A stretch of 64,000 nucleotides of DNA from Corallium rubrum (Eukaryota; Cnidaria; Anthozoa; Scleralcyonacea; Coralliidae), in the NCBI GenBank assembly GCA_964035015.1, contig OZ036004.1:14393427-14457426 (forward strand). The letters run 5' to 3'. A program made the translations under genes and the position numbers. Below are positions 24,127 through 33,511 of the stretch, in pieces. The number at the start of each line of letters is the position of its first letter. Positions within the stretch are counted from its first letter, which is position 1. Under the pieces are notes generated by a model. That model was not told the origin of the DNA, made no database searches, and worked only from the letters and a program-made list of their open reading frames with translations.

Positions 24127-24918
24127 TTGTCGCGTGAACATGACTTGCTGTGGAGGTTTACCACAAATAGCCCTTCGCAATATTTTTCGAAAGATTCGCT
24201 AAAATTTGAAAAGATACTAAAGAAAGGAAGGAAGCCCGAAACACTTCATACCGATAAAGGAACTGAATTTACCAACAAACGCTTTCAAAAGTTATTGAAG
24301 GACAAACATATTCGATTTTTTACGACACACAACGATACCAAGGCATCCATCGTTGAACGATTTAACCGAACGTTAAAGGGGAAAATGTGGAAATATTTTA
24401 CATCTAAGAATACGTTGAAATATACCGATGTACTACAAAAATTAGTGTATTCCTACAACCATTCGAGACACCATAGTATTGGGATGAGACCGGTAGATGT
24501 CAATCGAAAAAACGAGAGTATTGTATGGCAAAAACTGTATGGTGATGAGTCCAGCAGACCCGTCAAATATAAATTCAACATTGGTGACCAAGTTCGGATT
24601 AGCAAAGCAAGACGTACATTCAAGAAAGGCTACTTACCTAACTGGACCGAAGAGGTGTTCACCATCACGAAGCGAGTACCCAGACGACCGCCAGTGTACA
24701 AGATTGCTGATTATCACGGAGAAGAGTTACAAGGAACATTTTACGAACAGGAATTGCAAAGAGTTACAAAGACAGATAGTAACTTTTATAGAATAGAAAG
24801 AGTAATTACATCACGCATGCGTGGTAAACGTAAAGAGTATCTTGTAAAATGGTTAGGCTATCCTGAAGATTTTAATTCTTGGGTACCAGCCGATAATGTA
24901 AAAGATATAACGAAATAA
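24127..24918 (+). pseudogene. Maverick integrase, N-terminally truncated, with chromodomain
   Basis: 263 aa of a retroviral-type (rve) integrase. It has the second catalytic Asp (LHTDKGTEFTN) and the Glu (KASIVERFNRTLK) with the usual spacing. Then comes a C-terminal SH3-like barrel (FNIGDQVRISKARRTFKKGY) and a C-terminal chromodomain (RIERVITSRMRGKRKEYLVK...LGYPEDFNSWVPADNV). The HHCC zinc domain and the first catalytic Asp are missing, and nothing upstream supplies them. It cannot catalyse integration alone. The chromodomain may have directed insertion toward methylated-histone chromatin. Confidence 0.85.
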
Positions 24919-25009
24919 AAATGTGTGTACCTTACAATTTGTGTTCATTTGTGTATTGTTCTTCGACATGGCAACACAGTTTTAATTAACGCTTCCAAGC
25001 AATAGCTCT

Positions 25010-25686
25010 ATGGAATATTTTCCAGATAATACTATAGCTAATTTTAAAGTAAAGCTTGCTGAAACTATACAACTGACAGGTGACTGGGAAGTAGCTTTGT
25101 CAGAGTTATATTATCCCCATACATGGAGCACGATTCGAAAAGGTAATCAACAAACGTTTCTCTATAACGCTGGAACAAAATACGACGATACGGGTCTTAT
25201 CCCAAATGGCCACTATAACACCATTGGCGATCTCGTGGGGGCTTTAAACCGTAGCATGACAAAAGAGGCACGAGCCATATAAAATTTTCTTACATTGCAA
25301 GTAAACACAAAGTCATGATTGATGTGCCTAAAGGTGGACTCGTGTGGATATCTGGTGATATTGCTACAACATTAGGGTTTCAACAAGACACCGTAATTAA
25401 AAAGAAAACCCTAAGCCCTTACGTAGCAGACGTTAACGCGGGATTTTCAGCCATGTATGTATACACCGATATCGTGGATGCACAGTTTGTCGGTGATGTC
25501 AAAGTGCCCCTACTCAGAATTGTCAATACTCAAGGAAGTTATGGTGAAAACGTGAACGTCAGTCTCCGTAACTTACAATATATTCCTGTCAAGGTAAAGT
25601 CCTTCGAAACAACTGAAGTGAATATAAAGGACGACAAAAACGAAAACGTATCATTTGGCTTCGGGAAGTCGATCGTGACACTTTAG
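25010..25686 (+). pseudogene. Penton-like minor capsid protein (single jelly roll), frameshifted
   Basis: Two frames (25010-25282 and, from about 25285, 25315-25686) form one protein separated by a single-base frameshift near 25280. The first begins MEYFPDNTIANFKVKLAETI and has the WEVALSELYYPHTW block. The second has LVWISGDIATTLGF, GDVKVPLLRIV and ends FGFGKSIVTL. These features match the conserved protein next to the capsid gene in Mavericks, taken as the penton (vertex) protein with a single jelly-roll fold. The gene is broken in this copy. Confidence 0.72.
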
Positions 25687-25716
25687 ACAGCGAAGATCTT
25701 CGTATTTCACTTAAAA

Positions 25717-26190
25717 ATGAGACATACAATTATTCCAGACGTAAAGCAATTCCAACAACATTATTTGAGAAAACAACAAGGTGGAAGCCTACCTGGTTTC
25801 CGAGGTGCACGTATTCAGAAAGGTTACGGCATTGGAAGTTTTTTTAAAAGTATTGCACGCTTTGCAATACCTTTGGTGAAACAAGGAGCTAAAGCTATTG
25901 GAAGAAGAGCTCTGCAAGCTGTAAAAGACGTTGGTCAAGATGTTCTGGCAGGGAAGAATGTAAAGCAAGCTATAAAAGGGCGTGGTTCTGAAGCCTTGAA
26001 AGATCTTGCTCAAAAAGGGGTCCGTCAGGTGACGAACCAATCAGGAGCCGGTCGTAAACGCAAACGGGTGAATTCTCCTATAAAAGGCAACACAAGACGT
26101 AAAACCACAAGTCGTTCACAAGCTGTGAATAAGAAAACATCTGTGCCTACAGAAGCAAAGATCGGATCGTTTATAAAATATAAATCATGA
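25717..26190 (+). CDS. pX-like virion core/membrane-active protein
   Basis: 157 aa, intact, strongly basic. Residues 25-60 hold a Gly-rich turn and an amphipathic hydrophobic helix (GIGSFFKSIARFAIPLV). Residues 60-115 are Lys/Ala-rich helices, and the C-terminus is a Lys/Arg-rich tail with RKRKR. This resembles adenovirus core pX/pVI-like proteins found between penton and capsid genes in adintoviruses. It should bind viral DNA or disturb membranes in the virion. Its stop overlaps the start of the capsid gene by 4 bases. Confidence 0.65.
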   Translation: MRHTIIPDVKQFQQHYLRKQQGGSLPGFRGARIQKGYGIGSFFKSIARFAIPLVKQGAKAIGRRALQAVKDVGQDVLAGKNVKQAIKGRGSEALKDLAQKGVRQVTNQSGAGRKRKRVNSPIKGNTRRKTTSRSQAVNKKTSVPTEAKIGSFIKYKS

Positions 26191-27533
26191 GTCAAGCTTT
26201 TAGTGCCCTACATAAAGATTCGTGTGGTTGTGGAAAATCAGAATTAGATTTATTTGTAATGCCTGCTACACAAGTAGAAATGAATAAAGGATTTTGGGAA
26301 GATATAGATCCAGTTTCGAGTATTGGAGCTTCAGACACCCTCGAGTTTCTGTGTCCTGCAAATTCTGATGTGTATACCGATTTAGCAAACAGTTACCTAC
26401 ACGTGAAAGCAAAAATAACCAACAACGATGGATCTGATCTCGATGAAGATGTTCAAGTCGAGCCTGTAAATCTGTGGATGCATGCTTTATTTTCTCAAGT
26501 AGAAGTTTACCAGAACAACAAGCTTGTCACACCGTCGAGCACTGCTTATCCCTACCGATCATATATGGAGACTGTACTGAACTTTAGCAAAGACGCAAAA
26601 TCATCTCATCTAACCTCAGCGCTGTTCTATAAAGATCAAGCTGGTCGAATGGATGTCGTGAACCCCGTGGCAGTAGATGCCGATGCAAACAAGGGTTTGA
26701 AACTGCGGTATGTTCATGCAAGCCAAACGAAGTCTGTGGCTATGGAAGGAAGAATCCATTCAGACCTGTTTGCACAAGACCGTTATATTCTTGGTTCTGT
26801 ACCGATCAAACTCAAATTAGTGCGTTCGAGAAACCCATTTTCCCTGGTATCGGCAGCAGATCATCCTGACTTTAAAGTGGTTTTGGAAGAATGTGTATTT
26901 CGCGTTCGACGTGTCAACGTCTCTTCTACCGTTATGATGGCTCATACCCATGCCCTTCAACGTGTCACGGCCAAGTACTCTATCAATCGTGTCAGTTGTA
27001 AAGTGGTTTCTGTACCGAGAGGAAATATGTCAGGAAATCAACCAAATATATTTCAAGGCCCTATACCTAATCGAGTGGTTATCGGAATGGTGGATGCAGA
27101 TGCTTATAATGGTACCTATACCAAAAATCCTTTCAATTTCAAAAACTACGACATCACTTCTCTTGGTCAAACTGTAAATGGAGAACATTTGCCTGGAAAA
27201 CCCCTACAACTGAAATTTGCTGCTGCGAGAGGAAGTAACTACGTGTCCGCTTTCCAAACCTTGTATGCTGGTACTAACAAGTTATTTCAAAATGATGGCA
27301 ATGGTATTACACGAGATGAGTATGCCAATGGGTACACTCTATTCGTGTTTGATCTGACAGCTGATTTGTGTCTGAGCGATCATATTCAACCGATTAAGAA
27401 TGGAAACGTATCGATAGAATGTCAATTTGGAACGGCTCTGACAGCAGCTATAAATATCGTGGTGCTTGGAGAATTTCAAAGTCTTATCGAAATTGACGCC
27501 AACCGAAACGTTCTATGCGACTTTAGCAGTTAA
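26187..27533 (+). CDS. Major capsid protein (double jelly roll)
   Basis: 448 aa, intact. It belongs to the family often annotated as F54H12.2-like, which is the Maverick/adintovirus major capsid (hexon) protein with two jelly-roll domains. Recognisable blocks are SIGASDTLEFLCP (residues about 45-57), VNLWMHALFSQVEVYQN (about 97-113), DRYILGSVPIKLKLVRS (about 200-216), NPFNFKNYDI, DEYANGYTLFVFDLT and the C-terminal EIDANRNVLCDF. It forms the capsomers. The ATG overlaps the previous gene (ATGA), which is compact and virus-like. Confidence 0.9.
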   Translation: MSQAFSALHKDSCGCGKSELDLFVMPATQVEMNKGFWEDIDPVSSIGASDTLEFLCPANSDVYTDLANSYLHVKAKITNNDGSDLDEDVQVEPVNLWMHALFSQVEVYQNNKLVTPSSTAYPYRSYMETVLNFSKDAKSSHLTSALFYKDQAGRMDVVNPVAVDADANKGLKLRYVHASQTKSVAMEGRIHSDLFAQDRYILGSVPIKLKLVRSRNPFSLVSAADHPDFKVVLEECVFRVRRVNVSSTVMMAHTHALQRVTAKYSINRVSCKVVSVPRGNMSGNQPNIFQGPIPNRVVIGMVDADAYNGTYTKNPFNFKNYDITSLGQTVNGEHLPGKPLQLKFAAARGSNYVSAFQTLYAGTNKLFQNDGNGITRDEYANGYTLFVFDLTADLCLSDHIQPIKNGNVSIECQFGTALTAAINIVVLGEFQSLIEIDANRNVLCDFSS

Positions 27534-27534
27534 G

Positions 27535-28020
27535 ATGAACACTCTACAAATCCTGAACGTCCTGAAAGGTGATCCATTTACCAAGACCGTATTTAAAGAC
27601 GTGTTACCATCGGATCGTCTACCAAGTCAGATATCGGAAAGACCTAGAGGTTTTATTTTGAATGTGGATTCTAGTAATGGACCTGGTACGCATTGGGTAG
27701 CAATTTATCTCACTTCAAATGGACAAGGAGAGTTCATGGATTCGTACGGACAAGGACCCGGATTTTATAGCAAAACTTTTGAAACGTTTTTACGAGATCA
27801 TACTAGCAGTTTTACTTGGAATGAACAGACTTTACAGTCATTAGGGTCTCGCGCGTGTAGGCAATATTGTTTGTTTTATGCTTTACATCGATGTAGAAAT
27901 ATAGCCATGTCAACAATTGTTGCCATGTTTACTGATAATAAAGAATGGAATGACATGCTAGTTCGTGACTTTATGCGTAAATATTATTGTGTAATAAATA
28001 CAAGACAAATAATGTTGTAA
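27535..28020 (+). CDS. Adenain-like maturation cysteine protease
   Basis: 161 aa, intact. The start ATG at 27535 is one base after the capsid stop codon (TAAGATG); an upstream in-frame start inside the capsid gene is less likely. The C5-family signature is complete: catalytic His in GTHWVAIYL, acidic residue in EFMDSYGQGP, oxyanion Gln in WNEQTLQS and catalytic Cys in RACRQYCLFYAL. It would cleave capsid precursors during maturation, as in adenoviruses. Confidence 0.9.
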   Translation: MNTLQILNVLKGDPFTKTVFKDVLPSDRLPSQISERPRGFILNVDSSNGPGTHWVAIYLTSNGQGEFMDSYGQGPGFYSKTFETFLRDHTSSFTWNEQTLQSLGSRACRQYCLFYALHRCRNIAMSTIVAMFTDNKEWNDMLVRDFMRKYYCVINTRQIML

Positions 28021-28062
28021 ACAATTCTTTATTGTAATATCAAAGCTTTACAAGGAATAAAT

Positions 28063-28795
28063 TTATTTAACCCATTTATATGGATGTAAGTTTTTGTCTC
28101 TTCGTTTCTGTTTTTCTTTTGTTCTTTTTGATGTTGCCGGAGATGATGTCAGGGGGGTGGTGTCTGAAATACCTTTAGTCTTATATTCTCTTAACACACT
28201 CAAACAATTTTCATTTCTGATAATGCCTTCGGGAACATTCATGTTTCCTAATGCTTTTGCGAAAAGCTGTCATCCAGCAGGGTTGAAATTCTTTCGTTGG
28301 CGTAGAGAATCATTGACCAAGTCGACAACATTTGTACCCGGAATGGGTCGCCCTTTAAACACCATCTGTCCTTGGTCAGTCCATCCTACGAGGTCTTTAT
28401 TCGCTTTAAGTTTCTTAACCAACTGTCGAGCTCTTGATTTCATTGTTACAGGCACACTTTCCAAAATGTCTGTTTCTACCTCTCCAGGCAGCTCGGAGGG
28501 TTCTGTTTCAGTAGTCTCTTCTGTATTCACTGGTTCTTCAGGAGCGGGTGTCGTAGGCGGGTATGACGTTTACACGTACTGGTCTACTCATTCGTTTATC
28601 GTAATAATTTAGATAACGTTGAAGCGACTGATCGTACATTTTCACTTTCTCGTCTTGTGTTATATCTTGACGTTTAAGAAGATTTTGCATTTCTGAATCT
28701 AGTTCATTCACCTGCGCTGTTAAAGGAGTGACCAAGGGTTTCTTTCGATCTGTCATATGTTCTGGAACTAACACCAATCTCCGGACGTGTTCCAT
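28063..28795 (-). pseudogene. Conserved Maverick protein of unknown function, broken
   Basis: About 240 aa when read through one frameshift and one nonsense codon. Start is at 28795 (MEHVRRLVLVPEHM), with a coiled-coil segment to residue 65. The frame shifts near 28555 into a Pro/Thr/Glu-rich linker. A folded segment follows (SRARQLVKKLKANKDLVGWT ...) up to a TGA at 28270-28272. The same frame continues to the true end at 28063 with a Lys/Arg-rich tail (KEKQKRRDK). The small virion-type gene lies just upstream. I recognise the family as Maverick-associated but do not know its role. Confidence 0.6.
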
Positions 28796-29130
28796 TATTT
28801 GGTTAAAAAACTCGCTAGTTGTTCAAGTACAGGAACAAGGAGAAACGGTAGAAAACCTTCACCTTCTTGTAGAATAACTTTCTTTCTTTTAGTTACTGGA
28901 TTACGTTTATCAGCAACAAACTTGATATGATCGTTATAAGGGGCTAGTTTCCTTGCCGTTTTCGGAGTAATCTTAATTGTTTCACACCACACGTTTAAAA
29001 GACAATGTCGAATGGCTTCTAATATATCGTCGTCGGCAGCTTTTATAATTGCGTTTCGCAGCCGAGAATTACACTTTGCCAATACTTTTAAAACATCACA
29101 GTTCCTTCTTATACAAGCAGACATAGTCAA
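28795..29130 (-). CDS. Small virion-type protein with hydrophobic C-terminus
   Basis: 111 aa, intact. The N-terminus is basic and helical (CIRRNCDVLKVLAKCNSRLR), and a Lys/Arg-rich middle follows (APYNDHIKFVADKRNPVTKR). It ends with Gly plus a hydrophobic helix (GFLPFLLVPVLEQLASFL) that could act on membranes. It lies between the ATPase and the 240-aa gene on the leftward strand; its stop codon touches the next ATG. Homologous but broken copies sit at 44632-44964 and 48185-48510. Function not established. Confidence 0.7.
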   Translation of the reverse strand: MTMSACIRRNCDVLKVLAKCNSRLRNAIIKAADDDILEAIRHCLLNVWCETIKITPKTARKLAPYNDHIKFVADKRNPVTKRKKVILQEGEGFLPFLLVPVLEQLASFLTK

Positions 29131-29159
29131 ATGATCGCATCGTCACTGAACAGCCCCTT

Positions 29160-29797
29160 TTATACTCTGGGCTGGTACACGTGGTGGGTGTCAGTCGGAA
29201 AGATCCCGGATCTTACTCGGATTTCATCGGGACAGGTCGGCGTGAGATCGACAAACAGGTAGGAATACGGCTCTTTAGTCGCCATCTGATAAGCCTGTTG
29301 AAAAAACTTGGTGTTGCTAGGATACAGTTGCTTAGCCAGATGAGTCACTTGACTTGCATCTCGAACGTTTTTCGTCAGACATAAATAACTGGCGTTCAGG
29401 GAAATGGTCCGATGATCTTTACTTTGGTGAAACAGATTCTGTACAATATAGATTACACTTAGAGGCCCATGGTGCGATGTTTTCGCAATAATTTAGCGAT
29501 TTCTGCATCTTTTTCACCCATCATGTCATCAATGATGTACAAATTTCTTGTTTTGGGGTTAATGCTATCCAGCATCGACTGGGGCAAACCTTGGACAAAC
29601 TGAATACCCGGAACTAATGATTCTATTTCAGCAAATGTGTCTTGATACTCGGAATAGAAATATTTAATGTTCTCTGGAACGGGATCTATCATGATTTCAA
29701 CGTTGGCTAACAATTGTTTCACAAATGTTGTTTTTCCTGTCTTGGTCCCCCCAGAGACCATGAGCCCAAACGGATGTGTTAACTGTATGGAGTACAT
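29160..29797 (-). pseudogene. FtsK/HerA-type packaging ATPase, one frameshift
   Basis: Starts at 29797 (MYSIQLTHPFGLMV). Walker A is GGTKTGKTT (residues about 16-24) and Walker B LYIIDDMM (about 87-94). The frame shifts near 29470, just after KHRT, and continues with SVIYIVQNLFHQ (sensor region) and SLNASYLCLTKNVRDASQV (Arg-finger region) to 29160. This is the A32-like genome-packaging ATPase of Mavericks. The single frameshift after Walker B makes this copy inactive unless bypassed. Copies of its N-terminus recur in the inverted arm at 30949-30985. Confidence 0.85.
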
Positions 29798-29863
29798 AGT
29801 TAAACTGAACAGAACGCTTGTGAAATCTTATTTATACCATTTGGGCCGCTTCGTACATTGTAC

Positions 29864-30064
29864 TCATTTTATGTACTTAGTATTTCGAATAAGTCTGTGT
29901 AATTCGTTTAACAAAGTTTCTAAATCTATAGGAGAAGCTTTAGCTCGAATCAAATGAGATTGTCTTTCTTTTGAAGAGAGTTGATGAACATTGGATAAAT
30001 GATTTGCTAATATTAATAAACCTTGCTTGCCGCAGACAGGACAATCCTTACGCCTTCGAGGCAT
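29864..30064 (-). CDS. Small C2H2-type zinc-finger protein, left-arm copy
   Basis: 66 aa. MPRRRKDCPVCGKQGLL...NHLSNVHQ supplies C-x2-C...H-x4-H. The rest is a Leu-rich helix (LETLLNELHRLI). Such short zinc-finger genes next to the ATPase are common in Mavericks; a role in DNA binding or regulation is inferred. A near-identical copy lies at 30682-30918, and a diverged relative at 31441. Confidence 0.7.
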   Translation of the reverse strand: MPRRRKDCPVCGKQGLLILANHLSNVHQLSSKERQSHLIRAKASPIDLETLLNELHRLIRNTKYIK

Positions 30065-30107
30065 GATAACAAATGAACGATTTGAAAATGGTACTCAAAA
30101 ATAAATA

Positions 30108-30114
30108 CTTTATA
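30108..30114 (-). promoter_or_regulatory. TATA-like box of the zinc-finger gene (left arm)
   Basis: TATAAAG on the minus strand, about 45 bases upstream of the zinc-finger ATG (30064). The same element occurs in the mirrored arm at 30632-30638. Confidence 0.45.
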
Positions 30115-30216
30115 TGGCCCTGGGGGCCTTTTTCGTGGCCCTGTGGCCCTATCGCTTGAATACACTCCCTGTCCCCTCGGCCCCTGTCCCCTCTGACCCT
30201 CCACCCCCACCCCTAA

Positions 30217-30529
30217 CCCTATGTTCTAAAAGACCCTCATTAAGCCCTTAAACCGCCACGCCAGAAAATTGACATTAGATAGTATTAATAAAAGATATAT
30301 TTACAAACACACACAAAATTTTTAAAATTATTTACAAACACGCAACGTTATTAAAAGAAGTACACACAAAGAAAACACACAAAGTTAAAATCCATAAGGT
30401 AAAGTATCAAAATTATTTACAATCACACGTTTATTGTACACGATCCTATAATCCTTAGTCTCGCTCTTAGTCACGACATCCTTATTCGTTCTATCGCGTA
30501 CAATTTTACTAGGAATATTTACAGAAACT
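30217..30529 (-). other. Palindrome spacer with a coding remnant, possibly the PolB C-terminus
   Basis: Between the arms, the minus strand from 30529 to the TAA at 30385-30387 is open for 47 codons and ends KRVIVNNFDTLPYGF. Maverick DNA polymerase B genes commonly lie at this place and strand, and this ending looks like theirs. I infer that it is the last piece of a deleted PolB gene; a search would decide. Bases 30217-30384 are AT-rich and non-coding. Confidence 0.4.
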
Positions 30530-30631
30530 TTAGGGGTGGGGGTGGAGGGTCAGAGGGGACAGGGGCCGAGGGGACAGGGAGTGTATTCAAGCGATAGGGC
30601 CACAGGGCCACGAAAAAGGCCCCCAGGGCCA

Positions 30632-30638
30632 TATAAAG
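30632..30638 (+). promoter_or_regulatory. TATA-like box of the zinc-finger gene (right arm)
   Basis: TATAAAG 44 bases upstream of the ATG at 30682, the mirrored counterpart of the site at 30108-30114. Confidence 0.45.
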
Positions 30639-30681
30639 TATTTATTTTTGAGTACCATTTTCAAATCGTTCATTTGTTATC

Positions 30682-30918
30682 ATGCCTCGAAGGCGTAAGG
30701 ATTGTCCTGTCTGCGGCAAGCAAGGTTTATTAAGATTAGCAAATCATTTATCCAATGTTCATCAACTCTCTTCAAAAGAAAGACAATCTCATTTGATTCG
30801 AGCTAAAGCTTCTCCTATAGATTTAGAAACTTTGTTAAACGAATTACACAGACTTATTCGAAATACTAAGTACATAAAACGAGTACAATATACGAAGCGG
30901 TCCAAATGGTATAAATAA
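30682..30918 (+). CDS. Small C2H2-type zinc-finger protein, right-arm copy
   Basis: 78 aa, identical to the left-arm protein over 66 residues except Arg for Ile (GLLRLANH). It continues 12 residues longer because of a change near the end (KRVQYTKRSKWYK). Same promoter as the other copy, but transcribed away from it. Confidence 0.65.
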   Translation: MPRRRKDCPVCGKQGLLRLANHLSNVHQLSSKERQSHLIRAKASPIDLETLLNELHRLIRNTKYIKRVQYTKRSKWYK

Positions 30919-30948
30919 GATTTCACAAGCGGTCTGTTCATTTTAACT

Positions 30949-30985
30949 ATGTACTCCATACAGTTAACACATCCGTTCGGTCTCC
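30949..30985 (+). pseudogene. ATPase 5' stub in the right arm
   Basis: The first 12 codons of the packaging ATPase (MYSIQLTHPFGL) are copied here by the inverted duplication and then break off into unrelated sequence. Confidence 0.85.
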
Positions 30986-31289
30986 TATGGATATTCACTT
31001 CCACCTCCCAAGAGGAAGAAATTCGGTGCGCGTACTGTCGAAGAACATACGATACATCCAAGTTTTTGTTTCCTATGCTTGGCAAAAACTGATGGACATC
31101 AGAAGCAGATAAAGACCTCGGGCTGGGAGTATACGTTCCACGAGGCGTGTGTGTGTGTGAAGGAGAAAAAACTTTTTTAGGGTGTAAGACCACCTTAAGG
31201 AGGACAGTTAATGGTTTGAAGGTGAATGTGGCTGTCTCTATAATCCCAAACAAAAATAGGCTCTTTTAAGAGTAATCTTTGAGGGCACC

Positions 31290-31385
31290 CCGTGATGGCG
31301 GGGGTATCTTTGAACGGGCCAAAAGGCCTAAACGGGCCAAAAAAGGCCAAATAGGGCCTAAACGGGCCTAATAAAAGCATCTATC
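31290..31385. repeat. AAACGGGCC/AAAAGGCC degenerate repeat
   Basis: Five or six copies of AACGGGCC-AAAAGGCCT-like units. A short TG run precedes it (31147-31160). Non-coding. Confidence 0.7.
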
Positions 31386-31440
31386 ATGCCAAAAAAAAAT
31401 GTCAAATGCTTTCTGTTATTGCTTGAGTAAACAACTAAAC

Positions 31441-31833
31441 ATGGGTCGCACAAGTAGAAACTGTCCTGTCTTCGGTTGCGGAAGCACTAATCTTGCAAGG
31501 CTAGCAAATCATCTTGATCAAGTACATCACATGGATTTTAAAGAACGCTCTAAATGGCTAAAATGGAGTAAAGTTGGAATATGTGTACCTTTACAGAGTA
31601 AAGAAACTATCGCAGACAGCACAGAAGTAAATATGGAGAAAACTTTGAAAAGCATTATAAGGAGACAAGAGGAAATGGCAACAAACTTCAATAATTATCT
31701 AAGAGAGCAGCATGGGGAGTCCGTAAACAATAAACAACGCAGAAAACGGAAAATATCAAAATTCCCTATAAAGAGCGAGCAGTGCTTTGACAATAGAGAA
31801 ACAAACGATATCTCTAAGAAGTGGGTGCGCTAG
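31441..31833 (+). CDS. Second zinc-finger protein of the Maverick
   Basis: 130 aa from the ATG at 31441 (a start further upstream at 31399 adds a short unrelated leader). It opens MGRTSRNCPVFGCGSTNLAR and continues ANHLDQVHHMD, a CCHH finger related to the 66-aa protein in the palindrome. It is followed by a polar helix and a Lys/Arg-rich stretch (KQRRKRKISK) like a nuclear localisation signal. Intact. The two related but diverged zinc-finger genes suggest sequence from two Maverick lineages. Confidence 0.65.
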   Translation: MGRTSRNCPVFGCGSTNLARLANHLDQVHHMDFKERSKWLKWSKVGICVPLQSKETIADSTEVNMEKTLKSIIRRQEEMATNFNNYLREQHGESVNNKQRRKRKISKFPIKSEQCFDNRETNDISKKWVR

Positions 31834-32115
31834 AAGAAACCGTAAACGCAGGACAGATTTATTTAAAAACATTTGTTTATGTAAATAATTAGCTGTCAAT
31901 ATGCACACTGTAATTTGTTATAAATATAAAAATAAACTACAAAGAACTATTATAATGTTGCTCGTATGCCTTTATTATTTTTTCTTCAGATAAAATTACA
32001 CACATATAAAATTACACAGCTTTCTTACACACTATATAGTCCAAGTAATTTATTTAACTTAAAACATAATTTAACTTTGGATTCACTTGATAATGTTCTC
32101 ATAACACATATAACA
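31834..32115. other. AT-rich spacer
   Basis: No coding signal; likely 3' flanks of the two converging genes, with polyA-like AATAAA around 31930. Confidence 0.5.
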
Positions 32116-32970
32116 TTAGTTCAGCTTGCTTTTCGTCGTTAAGTTTCTAGACTTTTCAAGAAGGTACTCCTCGTAAGCCTCTCGAGGATTCTTTATCCTA
32201 CTCGTAAATGTTTCACCAGTGTCTTTTACTTCGTACAAATATTTTAATGGACTGGTAAACAGAACAGATATAGAAAAAATATTTGGCGAGTCGTCAATTT
32301 CCATCGGCTCGACCACTGTCTCTGAAGTTTTTTGAGAGTCTCTTTGGTTTCGTAATTTCAACGCCTGCCCAGCTTCGTTGAACTCTTTCCAGATACGTTC
32401 ATCGACGTTTGTCCTTATCTCTTCGTAGCACGATCTCCATTGCTCATCATCTGTTAGGCAACTATGTTGTTTCTGGCTAGAATGGTTAGTCCTACAAACT
32501 TTTCATGACAAAGCTTCGAATATTCTTCCCACAAAGTTTCATTGTAAATAGCCTCAAACATTGAAAATAATTTTTCATATAAACCCTCCATCTCTGCGGT
32601 CTTACTCCAACAGCAAATAGTAAGCAAGTGATACACCAAGCAAAACGACGCCGTAATTTTTCTATGGCAACTAGCATATTAATTAGGATTTCTTTGTCTA
32701 AGCTCTGACGTCGCCCAGACTCGCCCTTTTGTTTAAATCTGCTAATAAGTCATTAACATCAGTAGTGTACATGGACTTATACAAATATTGGCAACATTGC
32801 ACTCAACCATTTTATAGACAAATAATATTTCGTCTGTACCATACGTTCTTACAGTTTCTCGATTCGATTCCTCATACTCGCGACTTCTCGATTGACTTTA
32901 CGAGTATGGCAAGCCGTTCCGTGTTTACACAACGGTTTTGGACTCTCGAAGACATCTCCTCAATCTAAGT
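32116..32970 (-). pseudogene. Inverted, rearranged second copy of the GRF zinc-finger gene
   Basis: The minus strand from 32970 to 32116 repeats parts of 23190-24030 out of order and with divergence. At 32970-32860 it has the third-finger segment after GAGATGTCTTCGAGAGTCCA. At 32760-32450 it has the 5' leader (GACGTCAG...TTAGACAAAGAA) and the start of the gene. At 32361-32116 it has the C-terminal domain (SPLKYLYEVKDTGETFTSR ... EAYEEYLLEKS). It is not functional. The orientation is opposite to the left copy, so the right third of the element derives from an inverted Maverick end. Confidence 0.7.
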
Positions 32971-33199
32971 ATTAGTAATCAACTTTGATTTATTCATTTG
33001 CCCTACTGACATGCAACGGATTTTTATGTACACTTCTGATATGTCTCCCCATGATCAAGTCCGCCTTGTTCTGAATTCCCACCAGAATGTAAAGCAGAAA
33101 ATGATTGTCTAGAAATGATGGAGAACATATTTATTGTCACTCTTTTAATAAACACAAGAGATTTATTGTAATATTTAATGTTGATTAATAAAATTATAG

Positions 33200-33390
33200 G
33201 CCCAAATCATGTGTCTCCCTATAAACACCCTCTAAGGCACCACCAAACATCCCAAGATTACCCCAAGACACCCCTAGAAAACCCAAAAACCCCAAGCACC
33301 CCCCCCCCCCCCTAAACACCCCAAACACCTCCAAACACCCCCAAACACCCCCGAAACACCCCCCAAGATACCCCCAAGCATCCCGTTCTG
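33200..33390. repeat. C-rich degenerate repeat (CCCCAAACAC-like)
   Basis: Repeated CACCCCCAAACAC and CCCCAAGA-type units including a run of 14 C. Non-coding. Confidence 0.75.
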
Positions 33391-33511
33391 AATGATGGTT
33401 ATAGGATAGCAGAACTATAACTTGTGGGGATTTTATATACGAGAGGCTTGAGAATTTTTAATAATAGACGTTCAATTAGACATGTTATAATTAAAAATAG
33501 ATTACACAGAT

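Larger units (their letters stand above)
29745..30216. repeat. Inverted duplication, left arm
   Basis: About 470 bases complementary to 30530-30985 with very few differences (the zinc-finger ORFs differ at one of 66 residues, Ile/Arg). The arm includes the first codons of the ATPase, the zinc-finger gene and its promoter region. Confidence 0.93.
30530..30985. repeat. Inverted duplication, right arm
   Basis: Mirror copy of 29745-30216. Its outer boundary falls 12-13 codons into the ATPase gene, after which the sequence is unrelated (from about 30986). Confidence 0.93.
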
